Source: JADLEX01 sp964586775 | Lineage (GTDB): Bacteria > Lernaellota > Lernaellaia > JACKCT01 | Reading direction: 5' to 3' | Assembly: GCA_964586775.1 (NCBI GenBank) | Contig: CAZPJD010000061.1 | Span: 1-64,000 of the forward strand | DNA: 64,000 nucleotides | Shown: positions 18,469 through 26,844 of the stretch, one piece after another | How positions within the stretch are numbered: the stretch's first letter is position 1 | Layout: each line of letters begins with the position of its first letter | Notes under the pieces: generated by a model | Told to the model about the DNA's origin: nothing | The model's database searches: none | What the model saw: only the letters and a program-made list of their open reading frames with translations | Program-made: the position numbers and the translations under genes

Positions 18469-19263
18469 TCAGTGTTTCTTAGCTCGCAGGGTCATGACGC
18501 CGTTTGCGAGGATCTGCGGAAAATCCGGCGCGGAGACCGCCGCGGTTTGCGCCATCACCTCGCTGTCGAAGCTCGTCATACGCTCCATCGACGTGGACCA
18601 GTCGATCATTCGCTTGGCCAGCCCAAGGGCGCGCGCGGGCCGCGCAACGAGTCGTTCGACCAGCGCGGCGGTGTGCGCTTCGAGTTCCGCTCGGGAGCAG
18701 ACCTCGTTGACGATGCGAAGCGCGAGCGAGGTCTGCGCGTCCACGGCGTCGCCCAGCAAAATCAGTTCCTTCGCGACCGCGGGTCCGACCATGCGCGTGA
18801 GGCGCGTCGTGCCGCCGCAATCGGGAATCAGGCCGAGGTAGATTTCGGGAAGGCCGAAGCGCAAATCGTCGGCGGCGATGCGAAAATCGCACGCGAGCAC
18901 GATCTCCATCGCAAGGCCCAGCGCATGACTGTGTAGAACGGCGATCACCGGTTTTTCGAGCGTTTCGATGCGGTTGATGACCTGCTGGATGCGCCGGGCT
19001 AGCTCGCGCAAGTGCAGGCCGCGCTCGGTCTCGTCCACGCCACCAAGCCCCGCTACGGCGGTGATGTCGATCCCCGCCGAAAAGCACGCCCCCTCGCCGG
19101 CGAGCGTGACGACACGCACGTCGGAGCGCAGCGCGAGGTCGTCGAGATGCCGACCGAGCTCGAGAACCACGTCCACGTTGATGGCATTGCGCTTCTCGGG
19201 ACGGTTGATGACGAGGCGCGCGACGGCGCCGTCCACAACGCATTTGACCGCTTCGGTGCTCAT
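18469..19263 (-). CDS. Enoyl-CoA hydratase/isomerase family protein with both catalytic Glu
   Basis: 264-residue crotonase-fold protein. The oxyanion-hole segments are CFSAGIDIT and LGLAMEIVLACDF. Counting against rat mitochondrial enoyl-CoA hydratase, Glu144 is the E of AMEI and Glu164 the E of FGLPEIYLG, so both hydratase residues are present and syn-hydration of 2-enoyl-CoA is plausible. It lies upstream of, and in the same direction as, two glycosyltransferases, which is an odd pairing for a beta-oxidation enzyme. Confidence 0.87.
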   Translation of the reverse strand: MSTEAVKCVVDGAVARLVINRPEKRNAINVDVVLELGRHLDDLALRSDVRVVTLAGEGACFSAGIDITAVAGLGGVDETERGLHLRELARRIQQVINRIETLEKPVIAVLHSHALGLAMEIVLACDFRIAADDLRFGLPEIYLGLIPDCGGTTRLTRMVGPAVAKELILLGDAVDAQTSLALRIVNEVCSRAELEAHTAALVERLVARPARALGLAKRMIDWSTSMERMTSFDSEVMAQTAAVSAPDFPQILANGVMTLRAKKH

Positions 19264-19305
19264 GAAATTCCCCCGAATGGAGCCCGGCGGCGGGCTGGGC
19301 GCATG

Positions 19306-21513
19306 CTAGGAGGATTCGAGGGTCGGAACAAGCGAGCCCGACATCGCGCGACGCAACCGCTCGGCGAGCAGGCCGTAGCGGCGGCTCACATCATCGTTGC
19401 GAATCGCGAGTTCGAGCGCTCGGCGGCTGCCGACGATGACGACCAGGCGGCGTGCGCGCGTCACGGCGGTGTAGAGCAGGTTGCGCTGGAGTAAAATGAA
19501 GTGCTGCGTCGATAGGGCGACGATCACCGCGGGATACTCGGAGCCCTGCGACTTGTGGATGCTCGTGGCGTAGGCGAGGGCGAGGTCGTCGAACTGCGCG
19601 CCCTCGACCTTGACGGTCACGCCGTCGAAATCGACGTTCAAAAACCGCCCCGTCGCATCGATGTAGTTCACGCGTCCCAGATCGCCGTTGAAGACGCCGC
19701 GATCGTAGTCGTTGGCGGTTTGCAATACACGGTCGCGCACACGAAAGATCCGCTCGCCGCGCCGCAGCTCGGCCCCCGACGGGTTGAGCGCGAGTTGCAG
19801 GCACTCGTTGAGCCGACGCACCCCGATGTCGCCCTTGTGCATCGGCGTCAGCACCTGAATGTCGGCCAGCGGATCGAGGCCGTAACGCTTCGGCAAACGC
19901 TTTGTCACGAGATCGACGATGGTGTTCTGCGCGCCCTCGGGGTTGTCGCGCTGGATGAAAAAGAAATCCGCTTCGGCGTCGTCGGTCAGCACCGGTTCCT
20001 GACCGCGGCGAATGCGATGCGCGTTGGTGACGATCAGGCTCCGCTCCGCCTGCCGGAAGATCTCGGTGAGCCGCGCGACGGGAATCTCGCCGCATTCGAT
20101 CAGATCGCGCAGCACCGACCCCGGTCCCACCGACGGCAACTGATCGACGTCGCCAACGAGAATCAGGTGCGTGTGCGCCGCGGCCGACATGGCGATCGTC
20201 GCCATCATCTGCACGTCGATCATCCCCGCCTCGTCCACCACCAGCACGTCAGGGTCGAGTCGCGCCGCCGAAAAGCGCGCCGTCACGCCGGGGCGTATTT
20301 CGAGCAGCCGATGCAGAGTCTTCGCCTCGCGCCCGCACGCCTCGGAAAGGCGCTTGGCCGCGCGGCCCGTGGGCGCGGCGAGCACCACGCGGCCCTTGAG
20401 CGCCTCCGTGATCTCCACGATCGCGCGGATGATCGTGGTCTTTCCCGTGCCCGGCCCGCCCGTGATGACGGCGACCTTGTCCTTGAGCGCGTTTCCGACC
20501 GCGGTGGACTGCGTCGGCGAGAGCTCGATGCCCTTTTTTGTCGCGAGCCACGCAATCGCCTTGGCCGCGTCGAACTCGCGAAGGCGCGTCGGGCCGGATC
20601 GGATCCCGCGCAATCCGCGCGCAACGGCGGTTTCGGCGTCGTGCAGTTCCTTCAAGAACACCGTCGGCTCTTCGGACGGGTCCACCGCATCGGCGACGAC
20701 AAGCCCGCGCTCGGTGAGCTTTTCGAGCGCCTCCTCGGCCCGGTGGGCATCGATGCCGAGTTGATCGGCACACGCGCGGCAGAGCCCGCCGCGCACGTAT
20801 CCCGTGTGACCTTCGCCCGCCATCTCCGACAGAATGTGCACGAGCCCCGCTTGTGCGCGGTCGACCGAGTCGTGCTCGATTCCCAGCGCTTGGGCGATTT
20901 TGTCCGCTGTGGCGAAACCGATGCCTTTGACGTCGAGGGCGAGCTCGTAGGGATTCGCCTTGAGCCGCCGGATTGCGTCCTGGCCGTAATGTTTGACGAT
21001 TTTCCCGGCGAGCGACCGCGGCACGCCCACGCTCTGCAAGAAGACCACCAGCTCGCGCCAGTTCCTCTTGGCGGTCCACACCGACGCGAGCGACGCGCCG
21101 CGCTTCGCGCCGATGCCCTCGACCTCCATCAGCCGCGCGGGATCTTTGTCGAGAATCGCGAGCGATTCCGGTCCGAAGTGGCGCACGATGCGCTCGGCCA
21201 TCACCTTGCCGATTCCCGGTACGACACCCGACGCCAGATAACGCGCGATGCCCGCGGGCGTGCTCGGCAGGATCGGCTGGTACGAACGCACCCGAAAACG
21301 CATTCCGTGGCGCGTCTCCTCGCGCCCACCGACAACCTCGAGTTCCTCGTCGACGTGAACGTCGAACAGATCGCCCGCGATGATTTCCTCGCGGCCATCG
21401 ACGAGCGCGAGGCGGCAGATCGCGAAGCCCGACTCCTCGTTGGCGAAGACAATGCGCGTGACGCGGCCGCGAAGCGACTGCTCGCCGCCTCCAATCAGCG
21501 AAGTCTGCGTCAT
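19306..21513 (-). CDS. recD2: RecD2-type ATP-dependent helicase
   Basis: 735 residues from the ATG at 21513 (MTQTSLIGG), which overlaps the upstream stop by 4 bases; the longer frame runs into the preceding gene. RecD2 is the 5'-3' SF1B helicase of bacteria, often found without RecBC. After an N-terminal OB-like and helix-hairpin-helix region (GVVPGIGKVMAERI, VEGIGAKRG, VKGIGFATADKI) come Walker A GGPGTGKTTI, Walker B VVDEAGMID, GDVDQLPSVGPG (motif III), LTEIFRQAE (motif IV), and near the C-terminus ATSIHKSQGSEYP with YTAVTRARRLVVIVG (motifs V and VI). Confidence 0.93.
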   Translation of the reverse strand: MTQTSLIGGGEQSLRGRVTRIVFANEESGFAICRLALVDGREEIIAGDLFDVHVDEELEVVGGREETRHGMRFRVRSYQPILPSTPAGIARYLASGVVPGIGKVMAERIVRHFGPESLAILDKDPARLMEVEGIGAKRGASLASVWTAKRNWRELVVFLQSVGVPRSLAGKIVKHYGQDAIRRLKANPYELALDVKGIGFATADKIAQALGIEHDSVDRAQAGLVHILSEMAGEGHTGYVRGGLCRACADQLGIDAHRAEEALEKLTERGLVVADAVDPSEEPTVFLKELHDAETAVARGLRGIRSGPTRLREFDAAKAIAWLATKKGIELSPTQSTAVGNALKDKVAVITGGPGTGKTTIIRAIVEITEALKGRVVLAAPTGRAAKRLSEACGREAKTLHRLLEIRPGVTARFSAARLDPDVLVVDEAGMIDVQMMATIAMSAAAHTHLILVGDVDQLPSVGPGSVLRDLIECGEIPVARLTEIFRQAERSLIVTNAHRIRRGQEPVLTDDAEADFFFIQRDNPEGAQNTIVDLVTKRLPKRYGLDPLADIQVLTPMHKGDIGVRRLNECLQLALNPSGAELRRGERIFRVRDRVLQTANDYDRGVFNGDLGRVNYIDATGRFLNVDFDGVTVKVEGAQFDDLALAYATSIHKSQGSEYPAVIVALSTQHFILLQRNLLYTAVTRARRLVVIVGSRRALELAIRNDDVSRRYGLLAERLRRAMSGSLVPTLESS

Positions 21514-22325
21514 GCGCCGCCGTCTTCCCGGGCCGACCGTTCGCGCAAGGCTCGGCGCGACTCGATAAACCTCGCCGCGTTTTCGCGAACGCCCTCGCCA
21601 AGCGATCGGTCGTCCTGAATCTCGATCAGATCGGAGAGCAGCAGATGCGGCAACAGGTTGTTCGCCAGGTTTTCCGGCGTGTAGGGATTTCGCGCGAGCG
21701 CCAGCTTGACGGTGTAACGCGTGATCCACCGGGCGGAACGGTAGATGGTCTCCAAAATGGCGATCGAAGACGGTCGCCTCGCCGCCAGACGCACCACGTC
21801 CATTTCGGTCGTTCGCGTGTTTTGCAGATACGCCTCGATGACCTGGGGATTCGCGTCATACATGATCTTCGCGCGCGTCTCGCGATCGGTGTCGCGCGCC
21901 TTCGAGACGCGTCGCCCCACGGTTTGGCCGGCCAAACCGTAGATCAGGAAGTCTTCATCCGGGCGGGCCGAGGTGCGCGCCGGGCGACCCTTGGAAAAGA
22001 GGGCGACCACCTCCCGAACACCCAGCCGGGTCGCGCAATGAAAGATGCGGCTGCGTCGGTAGGCGTCGAGCCGCTCGGCCAGAGTGCGAGGATTGGCGAG
22101 CACGCTCCAGGTGTCGAGCGCACCGTGGTCGGCCTCGCGCGCCCGGCGATGGATGAGCGTGACCGCGCGCACGACGTTGTCGTCCGTGAGGGCGAGGAGC
22201 TTCTCACCCACGAACGCCGCGCGCAGCTCCGGGTCCGACACGCGCCCGATATACGCCAGAATATTCTCGACGCATTCGATCGCGCTGGTGTCGCCCACCG
22301 GCCACAGGGGACCCAGATCGTTCAC
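21510..22325 (-). CDS. Conserved-looking helical protein of unknown function
   Basis: 271 residues, almost all helical, no signal peptide or membrane segment. The C-terminal half has repeated patterns in the style of HEAT-like proteins (VVRLAARRPSSIAILETIYRS, ALARNPYTPENLANNLLPHL). No catalytic motif is visible. Its stop overlaps the recD2 start by 4 bases, so translation of the two is probably coupled and a common role in DNA metabolism is possible; that is only inferred from position. Confidence 0.7.
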   Translation of the reverse strand: MNDLGPLWPVGDTSAIECVENILAYIGRVSDPELRAAFVGEKLLALTDDNVVRAVTLIHRRAREADHGALDTWSVLANPRTLAERLDAYRRSRIFHCATRLGVREVVALFSKGRPARTSARPDEDFLIYGLAGQTVGRRVSKARDTDRETRAKIMYDANPQVIEAYLQNTRTTEMDVVRLAARRPSSIAILETIYRSARWITRYTVKLALARNPYTPENLANNLLPHLLLSDLIEIQDDRSLGEGVRENAARFIESRRALRERSAREDGGA

Positions 22326-22456
22326 ATGGTCTCCGGACGACGAAGAATCGATGGGGCGATTCTATGTGATCCGGGGCGCGGAACAAAGTGGGCGAGCGGG
22401 AAGGGGAGGATGCGGAGCCGAAAGTCAGCTTGACCACGCGCGGAGGCGGAAGGTCG

Positions 22457-22672
22457 TCAGGACTGATCGGCGGTCAGCATGTTCTGGCGCTCGGCGAAGG
22501 AGCGCAGGTCGTCGTACAGAATCTTTGTGACGCCGTGACCGCGCGTGTTGAACGCCTTGAGCTCGCTGTTGCGAATCCATCTGCGAATCGTCTCGGTCGA
22601 GACCATGCAGAATTCGGACGCTTCCTTCACCGTCAAAAACCGGGGATTCGTGGAAAGGCCGTTTCCAGACAT
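22457..22672 (-). CDS. Small helix-turn-helix DNA-binding protein (excisionase/MerR-like)
   Basis: 71 residues from the ATG at 22672; an upstream in-frame extension is Arg-rich low-complexity and unlikely to be translated. The core FLTVKEASEFCMVSTETIRRWIRNSELKAF is a classic winged HTH of the excisionase-like HTH_17 type, followed by the wing. No integrase is nearby, so it is more likely a transcription regulator. Two perfect inverted repeats lie upstream of it, toward the divergent lipase gene. Confidence 0.8.
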   Translation of the reverse strand: MSGNGLSTNPRFLTVKEASEFCMVSTETIRRWIRNSELKAFNTRGHGVTKILYDDLRSFAERQNMLTADQS

Positions 22673-22703
22673 GTCAAAGCCTCGTTCGTTGCCTCGTTGG
22701 TCT

Positions 22704-22718
22704 CTCGGACGATCCGAG
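22704..22718. repeat. Perfect inverted repeat upstream of the HTH gene
   Basis: CTCGGA-CGA-TCCGAG, 6-bp arms and a 3-base centre, 32 bases before the HTH start codon. It may be an operator for the HTH protein or an mRNA hairpin in its leader. Confidence 0.45.
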
Positions 22719-22764
22719 GGAGATCGCCGCCGACTTATCCCATTCATCGGCGCGCCCGTATCGC

Positions 22765-22783
22765 GCCTGAAGCATATTCAGGC
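22765..22783. repeat. Perfect inverted repeat between divergent HTH and lipase genes
   Basis: GCCTGAA-GCATA-TTCAGGC, 7-bp arms and a 5-base centre, roughly midway between the two divergent start codons. The centre-to-centre arm spacing of about 12 bases suits a dimeric HTH protein, so it is a candidate operator. Confidence 0.5.
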
Positions 22784-22873
22784 CGCCCACCTCGATATCC
22801 ATTTCCGACCGATTTCGCTTGACACGGGCCGCGCGTTGACCGCAAATCGGGTGCGTTGCGCGGGGGGATTGAC

Positions 22874-23698
22874 GTGGAACAGACGGGATTTTTCACTCAG
22901 GCCGAACCCAAACTCTTCTACCGCTTCGAGCACGATTCCAACGACCGAGCCGCGCTGATCATCGCCCATGGCCTCGGCGAGCACTCGGGGCGTTATCGCA
23001 ACCTCATCGACGCGGTCCGTCCTCGAAAAATTTCTACCTTCGCCGTGGATCACCGCGGATTCGGGCAGTCCGGCGGAGCGCGGGGGTGCGTCGAGCGGTT
23101 CGATCAATACGTGGACGGCGTTAAGACACTGGCCGACTTCGCCGCTTCGAAAATGGGCGGAAAGAAGCTCTTTCTGCTCGGTCACTCGATGGGCGGGCTC
23201 ATTGCCATCCACTACGCGCTGCGTTTTCCCGACACGATTGCCGGAGTGATCCCGAGCAGCGCGGCGCTACAGGTGTCGGTGCCGATTCCGCCGGTCAAGG
23301 GCGCGCTCGGCAAGCTGATGTCGGGCATCGCGCCGGGTCTTACCCTCGACAACGAACTCGTGCCCGACCACCTGTGCAGGGACCCCGAGGTTGTGCGCGA
23401 TTACGTCAACGATCCGCTCGTACATCGGCGCATCAGCACGCGGCTGTTCACCGAGCTGATGGCGGGCATGGACGTCGCTCACGCGCGGGCGACGCAGCTG
23501 CGCATGCCGCTCCTGATTTTTCACGGGACCGGCGACAAGATCACGCACCCCGACGGCTCGAAGCGCTTTTTCGACGCCGCGGGCTCGACGGACAAGACGC
23601 TGCATTTCTTCGACGGGTACTACCACGAGACGATGAACGATCCCGGTTTCGAGCAGGTCACGAAGACCGTGGCGGACTGGATCGACGCGCGGATCTGA
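22874..23698 (+). CDS. Alpha/beta hydrolase, monoacylglycerol lipase-like
   Basis: 274 residues from the GTG at 22874, chosen because CGGGGGG lies 6 bases upstream; a TTG at 22856 is the alternative. The lid-containing lipase signature is complete: IIAHGLGEHSGRYRN (oxyanion HG), LLGHSMGGLIA with the nucleophile Ser, GTGDKITHPDG with the Asp, and GYYHETMND with the His. Members release fatty acid and glycerol from monoacylglycerols or lysophospholipids. TTGACA at 22819-22824 could be a -35, but no good -10 follows. Confidence 0.9.
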   Translation: MEQTGFFTQAEPKLFYRFEHDSNDRAALIIAHGLGEHSGRYRNLIDAVRPRKISTFAVDHRGFGQSGGARGCVERFDQYVDGVKTLADFAASKMGGKKLFLLGHSMGGLIAIHYALRFPDTIAGVIPSSAALQVSVPIPPVKGALGKLMSGIAPGLTLDNELVPDHLCRDPEVVRDYVNDPLVHRRISTRLFTELMAGMDVAHARATQLRMPLLIFHGTGDKITHPDGSKRFFDAAGSTDKTLHFFDGYYHETMNDPGFEQVTKTVADWIDARI

Positions 23699-23699
23699 A

Positions 23700-23720
23700 G
23701 GGAAAACCCGCGGGATTTTT
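23700..23720 (+). terminator. Weak terminator-like element after the lipase gene
   Basis: AAAACCCGCGGGATTTTT, an imperfect AT-flanked CCCG/CGGG stem with five T, directly after the lipase stop. The loop must be tight, so efficiency is doubtful. Confidence 0.35.
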
Positions 23721-23757
23721 CGGCCTACCGTTCGTTGACACGCAAAGTCCCGTTTCG

Positions 23758-23787
23758 TTGACACTCGTGGGCCCCGTGGCCTAACAT
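23758..23787 (+). promoter_or_regulatory. Sigma70-type promoter for the YfgM-like/BamB-like pair
   Basis: Consensus TTGACA (23758-23763), 18-base spacer, TAACAT (23782-23787); start codon 47 bases further. A second TTGACA (23735-23740) sits upstream as part of a direct repeat CGTTGACAC at 23733-23741 and 23756-23764. Confidence 0.7.
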
Positions 23788-23833
23788 TCGCCGCCGAATT
23801 TCATCCCGGATGCGCGGGGCAGGAGCATATCTC

Positions 23834-24589
23834 GTGGCCAAGAAGATCAAGATCACGCGCAAGCAGATCAAGCAGGACGACGAGTTCCTTCACGTCGTGA
23901 AGGAGTCGCTCGGCCGACTCGTCGAATACCGCACTTACATCGTGGTCGGCGTGGGCGTCGTGGTCGGAGGGTTGCTCGTGGCGGGCATCGTGACGCTCAT
24001 CGTTTCGGCCACCAGTGTCAGCGCGCATCGCGAGTTGGCGGGGGCGGAAGCCGTTTTCAACGCGCCCGTCGTCGATCAGGAAATCATCGACAAGAATCCC
24101 CGCATCCATGAGATGTTCCCCGCGGTCTTCACGAACGACCACGACCGCTACGCCGAATCGGCGAAGAAGTTCGAGGCAATCCGCGAGGACCTGGGTGGCA
24201 AGCGCGAGGGTTCGCTGGCCGATTACTACATCGCCGTCTCGAAAATGAATCTCGGCGAGTACGACGCGGCGCGCGCGGCCTTCGACAAAGTCGTCGCCGC
24301 GACCGTGCCGACCGATCCGCTGTGGGGACTCGCGGCGAGCGGCGCGGGGCTCGCGGCCGAAGCGTCGGGCCAGTCCGACGCGGCGATCGAATCGTTCACG
24401 AAGATCGTCGGGGCGAATCCCGGCGCGGCGTTCGTGCAGACCGCGCACAAAAACCTCGCCCGCGTGTACGAGGCCAAGGGCGACCGGGACAACGCGGCCA
24501 AGAGTCTTTCCGCCTATCTCGCCGCCGCCGGTGAGGCGATGGACAAGGCCGAGGTCGAACAGCGCATCACCGCGCTTCAGGGAAAGTGA
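23834..24589 (+). CDS. TPR membrane protein, YfgM-like
   Basis: 251 residues from the GTG at 23834, which has AGGAG 8 bases upstream. A basic cytoplasmic head (MAKKIKITRKQIKQ) is followed by one membrane helix (about residues 37-62) and a periplasmic domain with TPR-like pairs (SLADYYIAVSKMNLGEYDAARAAFDKVV; AGLAAEASGQSDAAIESFTKIV; AARVYEAKG-type end). This matches YfgM, an ancillary SecYEG-associated chaperone partner in E. coli, where yfgM is followed by bamB just as here. The match rests on architecture and gene order more than sequence. Confidence 0.75.
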   Translation: MAKKIKITRKQIKQDDEFLHVVKESLGRLVEYRTYIVVGVGVVVGGLLVAGIVTLIVSATSVSAHRELAGAEAVFNAPVVDQEIIDKNPRIHEMFPAVFTNDHDRYAESAKKFEAIREDLGGKREGSLADYYIAVSKMNLGEYDAARAAFDKVVAATVPTDPLWGLAASGAGLAAEASGQSDAAIESFTKIVGANPGAAFVQTAHKNLARVYEAKGDRDNAAKSLSAYLAAAGEAMDKAEVEQRITALQGK

Positions 24590-24593
24590 CCGG

Positions 24594-25811
24594 GTGATTC
24601 GTCGCCATCGCGCGCGGGCCGTCGCGTTCGCGCTCATCCTTCTCGCCGGTTGCGCATCGGCCCGGCCCGTGCCGACGCCGCTTCCCGACTCGTCGCTGGC
24701 CGCACTCGCCGACACGCCGCTGCCGCTGCGTGTCGACTGGATCTCGCCCGTCGGCGTCCGTGCGCTCGAGACGCCTTCATTCCATCCGCTCGAGTACGCG
24801 CAGCCCCTCGTGGACGGCGACCGGATCTTTGTCGGCGTGACGACCGGCGCGTGTTACGCGCTCGCGGCGCGAAACGGCGTGCCCGTTTGGACGTTTCAAG
24901 CCTTCGGACCCGTCGAGGGGCAGCCGGTGGCCGCGGGAGATGTCGTCGCGTTCGGCGACTCGGACGGCATGGTCTACGGCCTCGATCGCGCCACGGGATT
25001 CGCCAAGTGGACCTTCCAACTCGGCGGCGAGGTGATGGGCGGCGGCGCTTACGACGGTCAGGCCGTCTATGTGGCGACGTCCTACAACCGTGTTTACGCC
25101 ATCGACGCCGCAACCGGAAAATGGAAGTGGATGTATCAGCGCGATCTCGCCGCCAGTTTCAGCGTGCGCGGCGTCGCAACGCCGGTGCTGTTGAACGGCG
25201 TGCTCTACGCCGGATTCTCCGACGGCTACATCGCCGCGATTGACGTGAAGACCGGCAAGGAGATCTGGAAGAACCTGCTGAAGATCGACGAGCGTCTGGC
25301 GGACGTGGACGCTTCGCCGCTTGTTGAGAATGACGCCCTCTACGTCGCGGCATACGACGGCGCGCTCTATAAACTCGGGCTCGCGTCCGGCGAGGTCATC
25401 TGGAAGTCGGATCGCGTCGGCGGCGTGTCGCGGCCCGCGTCGGTGGGCGACTACCTGATCGTCGCCTCGTCACGCGGCTTTGTGCACGCGATCTCCAAGG
25501 CCGACGGCACGCAGATGTGGGAAACCGATATCCGCCACGAGGACAAGGCGGGCTCGGTCGCGCGAGCGCCGAGAATCCGCATCAAAGTCCCGACCGCGCC
25601 GACCATCTTCGGCGACGTGATCCTGACGACCTCGAACGAGGGATTCCTGTACGCGATCGACCCGCGCATAGGCTCGATCCGCTGGCGGTTCCATCCCGGC
25701 CTCGGCGCGTCGTCCGGGTTTGCCCGCGACGCGAATCGGATCTATTTTCTCGCCAACGGCGGCAACCTCTACGCGATGTCCAAAGGCTCCCCCGAATCGG
25801 TCGGCCCCTGA
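24594..25811 (+). CDS. BamB-like beta-propeller lipoprotein
   Basis: 405 residues from the GTG at 24594. The signal sequence ends in the lipobox LLAGC, so Cys20 should be acylated. The rest is a PQQ-type eight-bladed propeller with repeated blade motifs such as VYAIDAATGKWKWMY, IAAIDVKTGKEIWKN, LYKLGLASGEVIWKS and LYAIDPRIGSIRWRF. BamB in E. coli is the lipoprotein of the outer-membrane beta-barrel assembly machine and has the same size and fold. Placement 4 bases after the YfgM-like gene supports this call; a different PQQ-propeller lipoprotein cannot be excluded. Confidence 0.78.
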   Translation: MIRRHRARAVAFALILLAGCASARPVPTPLPDSSLAALADTPLPLRVDWISPVGVRALETPSFHPLEYAQPLVDGDRIFVGVTTGACYALAARNGVPVWTFQAFGPVEGQPVAAGDVVAFGDSDGMVYGLDRATGFAKWTFQLGGEVMGGGAYDGQAVYVATSYNRVYAIDAATGKWKWMYQRDLAASFSVRGVATPVLLNGVLYAGFSDGYIAAIDVKTGKEIWKNLLKIDERLADVDASPLVENDALYVAAYDGALYKLGLASGEVIWKSDRVGGVSRPASVGDYLIVASSRGFVHAISKADGTQMWETDIRHEDKAGSVARAPRIRIKVPTAPTIFGDVILTTSNEGFLYAIDPRIGSIRWRFHPGLGASSGFARDANRIYFLANGGNLYAMSKGSPESVGP

Positions 25812-25835
25812 CGACGCGCGGTGCCGTCACGTCAC

Positions 25836-25909
25836 GCCCTCGTAGCTCAGTCGGATAGAGCATCGGATTCCTAATCCGGGGGTCGCAGGTTCAAATCCTG
25901 CCGGGGGCA
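25836..25909 (+). tRNA. tRNA-Arg (CCT)
   Basis: 74-base cloverleaf: acceptor GCCCTCG/CGGGGGC, D arm with TAGCTCAGTCGG, anticodon loop TTCCTAA giving CCT, T arm GCAGG-TTCAAAT-CCTGC, discriminator A. CCA is not encoded. It reads AGG codons. Confidence 0.95.
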
Positions 25910-25956
25910 TCTGCGTAACTCTCCGTCGGCGTCCCTTGCGGGCGAAGGGGATTTTC

Positions 25957-26712
25957 ATGCGACTGCGCGTTCTCGGCTGCTACGGGCGTTTGACGCCGAC
26001 GCATCGCTCGACGGGGTTCCTGCTGAACGACGACGCCCTGCTCGACGCGGGCACGGTCAACTCGGTGCTCGACGTGGCCGCGATGGAGCGGCTGCGCGTC
26101 CTCTTTCTCACCCACGCCCACGTCGATCACGTGAAGGAATTGCCGTTTTTGCTGATGGAGCGGGCAAATAAGGGTCTGCCCAGCCTGATTTTAGCCGCGA
26201 TCCCCGAGGTGATCGACGTCGTTCGTCGCCACCTGCTGAACGGCGCGTTGTGGCCGGATTTTACGGTCATCGGCGATCCGCCGGCGCTCGTTTATCACGA
26301 ATTGCCGATCGCCAAGCCGACGAAGGTCGCCGGCTACAAGGTGACGGCGGTGCCGGTGCATCACACGGTTCCGTGCACGGGGTTTCATCTGCAAAAGGGC
26401 GGCGTGGGGTTCGTTTACACCGGGGACACGGCGACGACCGACGCGATCTGGCGAGTCGTGAAGACGCACGACGACGTGAAGACGGTTCTGGTCGAAACCA
26501 CGTTTCACAACGCGGGCGAGGCCGCCGCGCGCGCGACCGGGCACTACTGCCCGCGCACGCTCGCCGAGGATGTCGCCAAGGCGGATCGCGAAATTCGGCT
26601 CCTCATCACGCATATGCGCCCGGAACTTTGCGACGTCATCGCGACGGAATTGGCCGAAGCGGGTCTCGATGCGCGGCTTGTCGAGCAAGACCACGCATAC
26701 GAACTGGGCTGA
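25957..26712 (+). CDS. MBL-fold phosphodiesterase-like protein
   Basis: 251 residues; ATG at 25957 after AAGGGG. LTHAHVDHVKELPFLL is the HxHxDH motif in a context close to class II cyclic-nucleotide phosphodiesterases (THxHLDH..LP). Further metal ligands fit HHTVPCTGF, VYTGDTATT and, near the C-terminus, LITHMRPE. Family members cleave 3',5'-cyclic nucleotides or process RNA 3' ends; without more evidence the substrate stays open. It lies just downstream of tRNA-Arg. Confidence 0.82.
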   Translation: MRLRVLGCYGRLTPTHRSTGFLLNDDALLDAGTVNSVLDVAAMERLRVLFLTHAHVDHVKELPFLLMERANKGLPSLILAAIPEVIDVVRRHLLNGALWPDFTVIGDPPALVYHELPIAKPTKVAGYKVTAVPVHHTVPCTGFHLQKGGVGFVYTGDTATTDAIWRVVKTHDDVKTVLVETTFHNAGEAAARATGHYCPRTLAEDVAKADREIRLLITHMRPELCDVIATELAEAGLDARLVEQDHAYELG

Positions 26713-26773
26713 GGGCTGGGGTAGGGGCATCGCCATCGCGCCCGAAATTTCGCGCCGCGCCCTACGTTTCCGA

Positions 26774-26802
26774 TTGCCGCGCTCGCGGGATTTTTCTACA
26801 AT
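26774..26802 (+). promoter_or_regulatory. Sigma70-type promoter for the 64-residue protein gene
   Basis: TTGCCG (26774-26779), 17-base spacer, TACAAT (26797-26802); start codon 43 bases downstream, with GGAGG in between. Confidence 0.6.
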
Positions 26803-26844
26803 CGAAGGGTTGCGACATCGCCGGATTGCTTATGGAGGTCCCGA

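Noticed and set aside
19555..21618. 687-codon open frame on the plus strand
   Set aside because: Antisense to recD2, whose helicase motifs are intact; the translation has no domain.
22457..22672. Excisionase of a mobile element
   Set aside because: The HTH protein is excisionase-like, but there is no integrase, attachment repeat or base-composition change nearby.
22819..22850. TTGACA as a promoter for the lipase gene
   Set aside because: The -35 is good, but no acceptable -10 occurs 16-18 bases downstream.
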